From: Eublepharis macularius
Lineage: Eukaryota; Chordata; Lepidosauria; Squamata; Eublepharidae
DNA: 64,000 nucleotides
NCBI RefSeq assembly: GCF_028583425.1
Contig: NC_072793.1
Span: 103,525,689-103,589,688 of the forward strand
Reading direction: 5' to 3'
In this document: positions 47,201-54,839 of the stretch, piece by piece
Position numbering within the stretch: the stretch's first letter is position 1
How the letters are laid out: each line of letters begins with the position of its first letter
Program-made: the position numbers and the translations under genes
The notes under the pieces: generated by a model
The model's database searches: none
What the model saw: only the letters and a program-made list of their open reading frames with translations
Told to the model about the DNA's origin: nothing

Positions 47201-50200
47201 ATAAAGTGTATAAAGACTTAGGCTGCCTGCGTAACACACATTAGAAAGAACAAGTCATGAAAGCAACAGATACAGCCTCTAACTAGTAGATTTTCAGAGA
47301 CCACTCCAGCCCATCTAACCTTCTCTGCCAAGGACATTACCATCCCTTGTGATACCTGCATAACTCTGAAGGTCAGGGATGGTCCACCAGGAAGACGAAA
47401 AAGTTTCTAAGAAAGAAAAAAAACAGTCAGCAGTAGAAAACATGAAGTCCAGGAGACCCATCACCATACACTTCAGGAGTATGCAACAGCAGCAGCCACT
47501 CTTCCAGGTAGATCACCACCCCTAGGACAGCACCTACAGTGTTCTACACAGGCTGGCTCCAGATGCATCAGTGCGTTTACTTTGAAGTGAGAATCACAGA
47601 TTTCACTCAGCAAAATGCATTGTCATCATTTACACCAGGCCAGAAAGGAATGGAGTAATTCAGGTAAGCATGCAAAGCTATTGGATACCAGGTATTTATG
47701 CAGTGGGGAAAGGGGCTGTAGCATTTGGAACTAGAGCTAATAGAGGGTAGCAGTTTTCAAACTTTGTGCTTCGGGATACTGAGATTTCCTGGAAGTTTAT
47801 CAGGGCTTCTTTTATTAGGCAGTCAAGCTTTTCTGAAAATCAGCTTGTCTACTAGTGATGGTCACCCACTTCTGGGCACAGCTACCAGACAGTGTGGCAA
47901 AGCAAGGTACCAGGTATGTTTTCTGTGTAAACATGGGGCCAACAAGGCTCAGCAGCCTTGGTCAGTATTACATATGAAATGACTGTGCATCCTGGAACGT
48001 GTATCAGAATCCCCTGCAATACAAAGGTATGCAGCAAAGCAAAGACATCTTTAATAGGCAAACTTATAAGAAAAGTGTTTCTGAAAGTAAGAAGTCTGAA
48101 AATTCCACAGATCCTCAGAGAAAGGATCCAGAGGAGTTAGCCGTGTTAGTCTGTAGTAGCAAAATCAAAAAGAATCCAGTAGCACCTTTAAGACTAACCA
48201 ATTTTATTGCAGCATAAGCTTTCAAGAATCAAGTTCTCTTCGTCATCTCTTCGTCAGTACATGTTTACATTTACTAGCAAAGGAATGTTTTGGTTGCCTC
48301 CCCCCTAATTGCATCTTGTCCCTCCTCTCCTTCTCTCCCCTCTCCTCTTCTGTATTTGACCAGTTTGTATCATGCATCTGACGAAGAGAAATTGATTCTC
48401 GAAAGCTTATGCTGCAATAAAATTGGTTAGTCTTAAAGGTGCTACTGGACTCTTTAAGAGAAAGGAATCAAGCTGCATGTGGATCCAGAGACAAACTGAA
48501 CAAGGAAGCAGGATCAAAGTGCCTAAATTACAGACTCGTCCAAGACCCCAATCCTGAGGCTGCTTGTTGCCTACACTGACCAGTATCTCACTTTGACACT
48601 TACAAGGTTGATAGTGGTAGGAGTTTTTGAGAACACCAAGAAGTGAGTCACACCCAATGGTCCAGCCACTGTCACAAAATCTTTCAACGTGTTCTTTTTT
48701 CGCACCTGAAAAAGACAGACCCATGTCATGAGACTCTACAAGGACAAAATCTAGGATATGAAGCAGCACAAGATCTTTTCCTGAACTCTAGAACATTTCA
48801 GAGATGAACATGAGTTTTAAAATCTGAGTGCAATATCTCTGGAATTTTCTAGGGTTCAGGAAAATATTGTGTACTGCTTTATGCTGGCTTATTACAGCAC
48901 CACACAGCTCTGTCTTGTGAATAAGGTAAAAATATTTTTATTGCTAATATACTACTGGCTCTTTGGAATACATAGTTCAAGTTTCAATAAAAGTTTCAAT
49001 AAAAGTTGGTGTGTATAATTAACTCAAAGCTTTTTTTCAATTATGTCTTGGTCCAAAGAATCTGGATTTTGATTACGAAGCTAAGTCTCTTTTGCCCATA
49101 GAGGGTACGGAGAGAATGTACAGGAAACATTACTGACTGTGATAAGCTTGGGCCCTGAACAGAAATGACTCTGTAATTTCTATTCGACCCATTTAAATCC
49201 CATTTAGTGCGGTGGCAGGGAGGGGGAAGACAGAATCAACTATTTATCCTCAAATTTAATCATCAGCTTTCATTCTCTTCAGAACCAGGTTTCAAACTTA
49301 GAAGCCCCAATTTCCCTTCTTTGACTCTACCCCACTAGATGATGTTTCACTTTCTGTAGGCTTCGTTTTCCTCTGTGTCTTATTAAAAAAAATCTTAAAG
49401 TTAAAACCCAGCAATCTCACATGGAAGGGGGCCACATAATCTTTTATTCCTAAACAGAATTAACATTTATTTCTCCTCCATAAACAGATTAATACTGTTA
49501 TATCAATGAACCTTCTTAACATCTTTTGGTTTTATGCTATTGCAGAAATCTATAAATGGTGTCCACCTCTCCAAAACATAACATCTGCATTCATTTCTCC
49601 CTTCCAAAGATGCTTATAAGCAGTCAATGTATTCAGTTAAATGGTTTTGCAACCAAAGGGAAGGAACTGACATTCCAGCTAAAATCAACATATAAGTGTT
49701 TCTGTGCTGTCCTCACTGATCCTGTTAAATATCCTAACCGAAAGAGTCATGGATCAAAAGGGGATCTCATAAACTTAGGTCTTAATTATTGTTTTTTGCA
49801 TGTTCTTGGAATAATCTTGAACCTCTGTACACTACCTCCACACTATAAAGTGTGATCCTTGCCACAACACAAAGAGCAGCCGTTTTCTTAAACATCTTTT
49901 GCAATCTCCTCAGTGTATACCATCTATAAAGCACTGCACCTTGAGATTAGTGGCTGTGTAGGGCTCCATCACACGCCGTACATCCAGGATGAGCTGCTGC
50001 AGGTTTTTGCCAACATGACCCCGGTGAAAGACAAAGGAGTGAGGCACAGAGCCATACTCCTCCTCAGATCGTTGCTGCGCAACTGCACGCTCTTTCTTCT
50101 GATTCTTAGTCTGCAGCAGAGCAAAGGGGAAACTACATTAGGAATGGCATCGAGTGGCGGCACTCCCTAGAATTGACTGTCCCATTCCAGATTCTCTCTC

Positions 50201-52940
50201 CCTGTTTTTCTACCTGATCATCCCTTCCAAAGGTCCCCATCAACTGATGCTACTGATACTTATAATAATATTAATACTACTACTAATAATAATTTATATG
50301 ACACCCTTCAGGACAACTTAATGTCCACTCAGAGCGGTTTACAAAGTATGTTATTATTATTCCCACAACAAACACCCTGTGAGGTGGGTGGGGCTGAGAG
50401 AGCTCCAGAGAGCTGTGACTAGACCAACGTCACCTAGCTGGCTTCAAGTGGAGGAGTGGGGAATCAAACCCGGCTCTCTAGATTACAGTCCCCCACTCTT
50501 AACCACAACACCAAACTGGTTCGCTTGGGTTAAAGATCATAAAGCTTGCTATTAGAAACATAATTCTGGAATATCATGCCTCAAACAGCCATGTCAGCTA
50601 AGAGTCTTGATGACTGAAAGCACAATGGCACATTTATAATGTGGAACTCTCTGTGACAACTCGGGCCTAGTCGGGCCTGTAAGATGGAGATGTTCCTCCA
50701 GGCCTTTTGGTAGTTGAGGCAACTGGGCCTCCAATTCGGCCTCTTATGGAGGGGGGCGGTCCCCTCCCTGGTCTTTGTTGTGTTCATCTGCTGATTGTCA
50801 ACAGCCCCCGTGGGCCCAAAGGACTGTATACGGAACTGTGCAATGAGCACGGCTGAGAGTGATTTTCTGTATTGTATTTGCTCTTTTATGCTACCAGTTT
50901 TGTCTAATTTTTTGTCTTTAAATGATGTGATCCACTCTGAGCCTGCTTGCAGGGAGAGTGGACTACAAATTCAGTAAATAAATAAATATAACAGCACTGT
51001 TATGATTGTTTGACATCTCATTCAGAAATATCCACTGATATCTAAAAGACTAAGGCAATGTAAAATAGGAAACTGGATGAGGCAGATGTATTAGTGTGCT
51101 GAGAAGACTCTCTCTCGGAATTTCTTTTCTAGATAGGCAGGCAATCAGGTCCAACTAATTACCACATTCAAGGATGGTAAGAACAGAACTAGTTAGCAAT
51201 CTCAGATTTTTTTCAAGTGATACAGTGGTTCTCCTGTGACAACTGACTTATTTTACCTGCTTCAGCCATTTAAACTATTTTACTGAACTACTATTTAAAT
51301 GAGATGGGCACCACTAGCACAGGGCCAACTTGAATAATATGTTAATTCATAAGGAAGAAATCAGTGTTGTACAGTGGTTAGAGTATTTGACTAGACCCAG
51401 GAAGGCTGAGGTTTGAATCCCCACTCTGTCATGAATGTTTGCTACATGACTTTGGGCCAGTCATACACACGAAGACTGACCTATCTCAGAGAGTTGTTGT
51501 GAAGATAAATGGAGAAAGTTGTAAGCAACTTTGGGTCCCCACTGGGGTGAAAGACAAGGTATAAATGAAGGTATGTGAAAGGGGGGAGAGATATGAACTA
51601 GAGGCAAGCATACAGAATTAGCTATCTCTAGATTCAATTATGGTCAGTAGCTTAGATGGCTTAACAACACAGTATACTTCCAAGTGTCACATATAGCCCT
51701 TCTGATGCCACATGTCACAGATGTCCCAGAGGACATCAGGAAAGAACTTTAATCTCTACCAAACGGTCCAATATGAAAAGAGAATACTGATCTATGCATT
51801 ATATGGGCATAACAAGAAAAGTCTGACTACATAAGAACCAGCCACATACTTCCAAGAAGCTACCCCTATTCTCAGAAACCAATATCCACTGTTCCTGAAC
51901 AAGGATGTTCTATTTAGCCATGACTGATGATGATGATTCCTACTTCATAAAGCTGCCTAAAATGTCATCTAAACAAGCAGTTGTCACCACATCTTGCGGC
52001 AGCAGACTTTAAGTCAATTTTACATTATCGGAACTATTTTTTTTTATAAATTCTCCTGAAAATTGGGTATTTCTAGGTTCTATTGTTATGAGGGAGGGAG
52101 GTAAGTTTCGTTTTTATTTTATAGGACATGTACAGGAACCATGTGGCACATTAAATACTACAATATTTTGTTCCTGCTTAGTATGTACGTAGCAGCCTGC
52201 TACTAGTCAGACATGTTACAGAGTGGGGTGAACAGTAGGATCACGAAACCCAAGAAGCACAGGATGAAATTTAAGTATATAAAAATTCAAATACAGCCAA
52301 GAAAGTACAGAGACTATTCAAAATAGCAGTAATTAGCCATTTCTCTAGCATGGCTACATTAACACCTGTAACAACTGACAGAGCAGTTGGAATAAAATCT
52401 TGTTAATCTTTAAGGTGCCACCTTTGACTAACACAGCAACTCCTTTGGAACCCATACAAGTTTTTAAAAATCTCTTTATCAAATCCAGACTAAAACACAA
52501 AGCCTTAAAACGGCCCTTTCCAGCCATTTAATTCTCACCCAGCCCTTTTACTCAAATCCATGGAACTCCAGCCTCCTGCTCAATCTACTATAAGGAAAGG
52601 CAGTGTTGTACAGGGATCTTAATACCAGGCTAGCTCTTAGGAAACCCGACGTCTAATCCCCACCCTGAAGTTTAGTGAGTGACTGTGGGCCAGCCTGCCT
52701 ACCAGCCTCTCTCTCTCGCAGCCTACCATACGTCAGTGCTTGTTGGAAGGGGGAAATGGAGAAGGGGAGAATGAGGCGCCTCACTTTGAGCTCCTTGGAA
52801 GAAGAGCGGGATAAAATCCCCGCCCGCCCCCCAACTCTTCAATCTATTACCCGCCACTAGCCGCTCTTTTTTATTGTAACCCACTCCAGCCCAGGTCTCC
52901 CTCCCACTCCCTCGCCCCTTACTTTGCTCAGCCGCCCCAT
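38285..52940 (-). CDS. PPAN: PPAN, Peter Pan homologue (Ssf1-type Brix-domain ribosome biogenesis factor), 532 aa
   Basis: PPAN is a nucleolar factor needed for 60S subunit assembly (yeast Ssf1/Ssf2), binding pre-rRNA through a Brix domain. Twelve coding exons on the minus strand: 52923-52940, 49940-50110, 48604-48705, 47356-47406, 46550-46720, 45630-45706, 44176-44283, 43677-43800, 41237-41315, 39715-39844, 39424-39584 and 38285-38691. They sum to 1599 nt and join in frame (532 aa plus stop). All donors are GT and all acceptors AG; exon 2 uses GTGCAG and exons 8 and 11 use GTTAGT. The protein starts MGRLSKTKNQKK; the Brix domain covers about residues 30-320 with VPHSFVFHRGHVGKNL, GPLGVTHFLVFSKT, RLPGGPSLTFRV and MATMFQNMFPSINVH. 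After it come a Lys/Glu-rich coiled segment, an acidic stretch and a basic tail (KPRKRCK and many Lys/Arg) suited to nucleolar localisation. Longer than the human protein (473 aa), mainly in the tail. Introns 3 and 6 host snoRNAs. Confidence 0.97.
39889..39932. repeat. (GCAC)n/(GC)n/(AC)n microsatellite in PPAN intron 10-9
   Basis: ATGCACGCACGCACGC followed by GCGCGC and then (AC)n. It lies about 45 bp from the acceptor of exon 10 on the upstream side of the transcript. Alternating purine-pyrimidine DNA of this kind can adopt Z-form. Confidence 0.85.
40940..41060. repeat. Repeat family B, compact inverted pair
   Basis: AGAGTCCAGTAGCACCTTTA with AGACTAACC faces AGTCTTGAAGGTGCTACTGG with ACTCTTTTC; the right side continues with CTACTACGGACTAACACAGC. 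Arms are nearly complementary with only a few bases between. Located in the PPAN intron between exons 9 and 10. Confidence 0.7.
41362..43459 (+). mobile_element. Internally deleted L1 LINE (non-autonomous, lacks ORF2), 2.1 kb
   Basis: It is bounded by a perfect 14-bp target duplication GGGAACAGTAACCC (41348-41361 and 43460-43473) and ends in a short A-tail after AATTAAAATTG. The 5' part (GGGAGACTTCCGGTTTGGCT) looks like an L1 5' UTR. A frame at 42257-42658 (133 codons) has a charged heptad-like stretch starting MIQLIREMKESLIKSTKDI, like an L1 ORF1 coiled coil, but then stops; no reverse transcriptase or endonuclease sequence follows. The 3' part has a G-rich polypurine tract (AAAAGGGGGGAGGGGGAGGG, near 43340), typical of L1 3' UTRs. 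Inserted in the PPAN intron between exons 8 and 9, antisense to the gene. Confidence 0.85.
42730..43090 (+). repeat. Twofold tandem repeat inside the L1 3' region
   Basis: Two diverged copies of a ~230-bp unit: GAAGAATTAGTAAATTAGG with GGGAAATGTAATGTATAGTT and later GAAGAAATTAGCAAATTAAG with GGGAAATGTAATGGAAAGTT. Each is followed by the same order of phrases (TGATA, CTATATATA-like, AAGAG, AAATTGTTAAT). Confidence 0.7.
43955..44005 (+). repeat. (GGGA)n(GA)n polypurine tract in PPAN intron 7
   Basis: About 28 bases of GGGA repeats followed by about 22 bases of GA repeats. It lies in the intron between exons 7 and 8; in transcript sense it is a long CT-rich tract some 150 bp before... the acceptor of exon 8 is upstream, so it is not that acceptor's pyrimidine tract. 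Confidence 0.85.
44385..44575 (+). repeat. tRNA-derived SINE (reptile type)
   Basis: TTTTGCATCCCTGAGCTCCC, AAATTCAACCCCATCC (B-box-like), then CAGTCTGAGACCCTCGACAG and ATGGGCCAATGGACCAACTC with CAGTACACGACAGCTTCATA. This matches the layout of the tRNA-headed SINE also seen at 12.84 and 2.46 kb. Confidence 0.6.
44924..45000 (-). ncRNA. SNORD105: C/D-box snoRNA, SNORD105-like (guide to 18S), PPAN intron 6
   Basis: On the minus strand the ends TTGGATGCA and TGCATCCAA form a closing stem. Box C (AATGATGA) is at 44985-44992 and box D (CTGA) at 44933-44936, with internal D'/C'-like CTGATGA sequences. The 10 bases AAGTAAACGC, one base before box D, are complementary to GCGTTTACTT of vertebrate 18S rRNA; by the D+5 rule the first U of the UUU is targeted, corresponding to human U799. 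SNORD105 and SNORD105B are hosted by PPAN in human, so location, boxes and guide agree. Processed from the intron after splicing. Which of the two copies is 105 and which 105B is not decided. Confidence 0.92.
45275..45420 (+). repeat. MIR-like tRNA SINE with (AC)n end
   Basis: GAACTGCTGTGGTTAGAAAG (A-box-like), GAGCCCTGGGTTCAAATCTT (B-box-like), then CAGAGTGACCTTAGACCACT, the CORE-type 'GTGACCTTGGGC' phrase, and a run of AC near 45390. Confidence 0.65.
45985..46160 (+). repeat. MIR-like tRNA SINE, diverged
   Basis: GATCAGAGTTTAAATCCCTG (B-box-like) followed by CTCCGAGTGACCTTGTGTCT. Head and core parts only. Confidence 0.5.
47562..47636 (-). ncRNA. SNORD105B: C/D-box snoRNA, SNORD105B-like (guide to 18S), PPAN intron 3
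   Basis: Minus strand: box C AATGATGA (complement at 47623-47630), box D' CTGA (47607-47610), C'-like TGTGATTC, and box D CTGA (47568-47571). The bases just before box D, TTCAAAGTAAACGC plus one base, are complementary over 14 nt to GCGTTTACTTTGAA of 18S rRNA. The D+5 rule again selects the human U799 equivalent. A closing stem is weaker than in the intron 6 copy (CTGG/CCAG with flanking pairs). The two snoRNAs share AGTAAACGC and CTGATGCATC around box D and are clearly paralogues. Confidence 0.92.
48125..48460. repeat. Repeat family B, longest copy, inverted pair
   Basis: Left half: GGAGTTAGCCGTGTTAGTCT, AATCCAGTAGCACCTTTAAG, CTAACCAATTTTATTGCAGC, CATAAGCTTTCAAGAATCAA. Right half (complement): CTGACGAAGAGAAATTGATT, CTCGAAAGCTTATGCTGCAA, TAAAATTGGTTAGTCTTAAA, GGTGCTACTGGACTC. 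About 100 bp of pyrimidine-rich DNA separates the halves. It is located in the PPAN intron between exons 3 and 4. Confidence 0.75.
48780..49939. other. PPAN intron 2, no other gene seen
   Basis: AT-rich sequence with no clear repeat or RNA gene. A 99-codon plus-strand frame at 49556-49855 has no recognisable features. Confidence 0.4.
50275..50525 (-). repeat. MIR-like tRNA SINE
   Basis: CACTCAGAGCGGTTTACAAA, CACCCTGTGAGGTGGGTGGG, GGGAATCAAACCCGGCTCTC and CTCTTAACCACAACACCAAA are the minus-strand reading of a tRNA-headed CORE-type SINE; B box as GGTTTGATTCC. The left end has an (ATT/ATA)n run. Confidence 0.75.
50650..51000 (+). mobile_element. L2 LINE 3' end
   Basis: GGGCCTGTAAGATGGAGATG, TTCCTCCAGGCCTTTTGGTA and later GATCCACTCTGAGCCTGCTT with AGGGAGAGTGGACTAC and (AAATA)n. 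The same order is seen at the end of the L2 copy at 21.0-21.3 kb (GGCCTGCAAGATGGAGTTGT, TTCCTCCAGGCATGC). Confidence 0.75.
51365..51580 (+). repeat. MIR-like tRNA SINE, complete-looking copy
   Basis: Head with A box TACAGTGGTTAGAGT and B box GGTTTGAATCC, CORE-type body (CATGACTTTGGGCCAGTCAT, GAGAGTTGTTGTGAAGATAA) and a LINE-type tail (CCCCACTGGGGTGAAAGACA, AGGTATAAATGAA). The best copy in the window for the family. Confidence 0.8.
51581..52384. other. PPAN intron 1, no other gene seen
   Basis: No clear repeat or RNA gene. Confidence 0.4.
52385..52455 (+). repeat. Repeat family B fragment
   Basis: AATCTTGTTAATCTTTAAGG, GTGCCACCT, then GACTAACACAGCAACTCCTT, i.e. the right half of the family. 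Confidence 0.5.
52595..52700 (+). repeat. MIR-like tRNA SINE fragment near the PPAN first exon
   Basis: GGCAGTGTTGTACAGGGATC, AACCCGACGTCTAATCCCCA and GAGTGACTGTGGGCCAGCCT are the head and first body part of the SINE seen at 51.4 kb. Confidence 0.55.
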
Positions 52941-53110
52941 GATGCCAACACGTTCCTTCTTCTCCCGCCTCGGCCATGCGGCGCCCAAGGAGTATCGGTC
53001 ACGTGCGCACTTCTTTCACCCCTCCAGATCTCCTTCCGTCCCGCCCCTAAAGAGTTCCGGTTCAGTCGCCGCCGACTCTGTGCTCACTAATCGACAATCC
53101 GTCTGCCTCT
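52941..53110 (-). promoter_or_regulatory. PPAN: PPAN promoter with CACGTG E-box
   Basis: GC- and CpG-rich relative to the surroundings, without a TATA box. A canonical E-box CACGTG at 53000-53005 lies 60 bp before the start codon, the type of site bound by Myc/Max and USF, which are known to drive ribosome-biogenesis genes. ETS-like CCGGAAC is at about 53054. The start site was not located precisely. Confidence 0.6.
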
Positions 53111-53676
53111 TTCGCAGAGAACGGAAGGGAGTTAAAAAAAAAAAACACTCCCAGATTTCTGCATCTAAGATACCCATTCTAAGCAGAATAGACTTGTCTG
53201 CCCTCCCCCCACTGAAATTCTGCAAGTGTCTCCTTGGTAGACTTACTTGTGAGTAAACATGCATCGACTCATATGAGGCTGCAAACCCTACGAACGCTCC
53301 CGTGGGACTTTACCCTCACTGAACTCCGAGGGACTCCTTCCAAATAAGCATGCTTAACATCGGACCATCCAAAAACAGTTTCCGTATTCCAAAGGTTTCC
53401 TGTTAACTTGTTTTCGTTTCCATCTATGCCCAGGAATGCTTCAGCCTTGCAACTTTTAAAGATACAAGGGCGCCCTTTTAAAAAGGCAACAACTTTGATG
53501 TGAAAGACGCAGAATAACAACAACGTGGACGTTAGGACACCTTTATAGAACATTCTACATTGATTTAAATAAATTTATGTATTTATTTAAATTTTATTTA
53601 TTTATTTTTGATGCATTTTTATTCCCCCTTTCCATCGAGCTTTGGGTCTCCAAGTTTCTCCCTCTGGCCAACCCAC
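53111..53676. other. Intergenic, simple AT repeats
   Basis: A-run near 53134-53145, unique-looking DNA, then (TTTA)n/(ATTT)n-like sequence at 53560-53615, probably the tail of a LINE or SINE on the minus strand. Confidence 0.45.
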
Positions 53677-53898
53677 CTGAGAAATGATTTGCTGTGGCAC
53701 AATGAGGAGAATATTGATGGACTGTGAAGAAGGTTCCTTCTCAGCTGTAAACAGCGTGGGAACTGATGTCTTCTCCTGGGCCTGTGTCACCACCTGTCCA
53801 GTCCAAGACAAGTCAAGGTAACACTGTGGCTTGGATCTGGACAGCAAGAATGGATATCCTTTACTTGGGGCAATCTTGAACCAGACTTGCATCACCAT
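53677..53898 (-). pseudogene. Isolated open exon-like segment, 74 codons, gene not recognised
   Basis: On the minus strand a frame of exactly 222 nt (phase 0 at both ends) is flanked by a good acceptor (TTTCATTTGGTTTCAG, ending at 53899) and a donor (CAG before GTGGGT, at 53676). It reads MVMQVWFKIAPSKGYPFLLS and continues through CYLDLSWTGQ, TSVPTLFTAEKEPSS and ILLIVPQQIISQ, a normal globular or extracellular-like composition without low complexity. I do not recognise the family. No partner exon was found: on the 3' side the PPAN promoter starts about 570 bp away, and on the 5' side the satellite begins within 1 kb. It may be a relic of a lost or relocated gene, an exon of a gene whose others lie beyond the array, or chance. 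Confidence 0.4.
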
Positions 53899-53904
53899 CT
53901 GAAA

Positions 53905-54839
53905 CCAAATGAAATTCCAGTAACAGCCTCTCTTTTTCCTTCTTTAAGAAAATCTATTCTCAGTTGGTCTTGAAAACGCAATAGTACTCTTTGTGGAAAT
54001 GGGGGGAAACACATTCATAACAAATACACAAATGTGTAAGAAATGTATATTTCAATTCTAAATGTATGTGATGTGTTTGTACATTGCTAAATGCCAAGAT
54101 AAACACAGGAGGCAACAGAGGCTGAAATCTATGAATGCTTACCTAAGAGTAAGTCCTATAAACTCAGTGAGATTTCCTTCTGAGGAGACCTGCTGAGGAG
54201 TATATTGTAATAATTTTGTAATTATTGCTAACTGCTTTGGTAGAGAAGGGTAGAATTTTTCCTGTGTATTTTTCTCTGGATGGAGCTGCCTCATTATGAG
54301 ATGATCCTCTGCCTGCCTCTCCAACCAACAAGAACTTGAGTGACATCACAGCTAGCAGCTGCTACACACTGGAAGGGGATGCAGCCAGTCAGTAGTACCA
54401 GTCCTGGAAAGCCAGGGCCACCTGTAGAGAATGAAGGAGCCAATTTACATGTTACACTGCCCATGAAGTTAGAAAGAAACTGTAATTTTTTATTTAAAAT
54501 GGTCATATCCCCTCTTTCCTCAAGGCAGCTTACAAGTCACAATTAAACATTACAATTAAAACTAGTAGAATAAAACCCTAGATACCCCAGTAAGAGCCAT
54601 GTACACATGACTATGGCCTTAGTTTCTTATAAGACTTGGAATTTGAGTACAGAATTTGTGTATACTCTTTTCTCTTAAATTGAATAAGGGGAGTCACAGT
54701 GCATTCCTAAACAGAATTACATCCCTCTAAATAAATGGAAATTAATGGTTTTAGAAGAGTGTACCTGTCATTCAGACTGCACAGTTAGTCAAGAACACTG
54801 AATAGATATCTCTTAAACTTTAAAGGGACAGAGTAAAAG
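53905..54839. other. Boundary zone between PPAN upstream DNA and the satellite
   Basis: AT-rich sequence. A frame open on both strands at 54294-54546 lacks a matching donor and is not accepted as an exon. Positions about 54500-54580 (CCCTCTTTCCTCAAGGCAGC, TTACAAGTCACAATTAAACA) look like an old LINE 3' tail. Confidence 0.4.

Noticed and set aside
51365-51430. tRNA gene
   Set aside because: A and B box-like motifs are present, but no cloverleaf can be formed; it is the head of a SINE.
54294-54546. Possible exon reading LVLLTGCIPFQCVAAASCDV on the minus strand
   Set aside because: An acceptor-like CTCTACAG precedes it, but no usable donor follows and the opposite strand is also open. Not enough to call.
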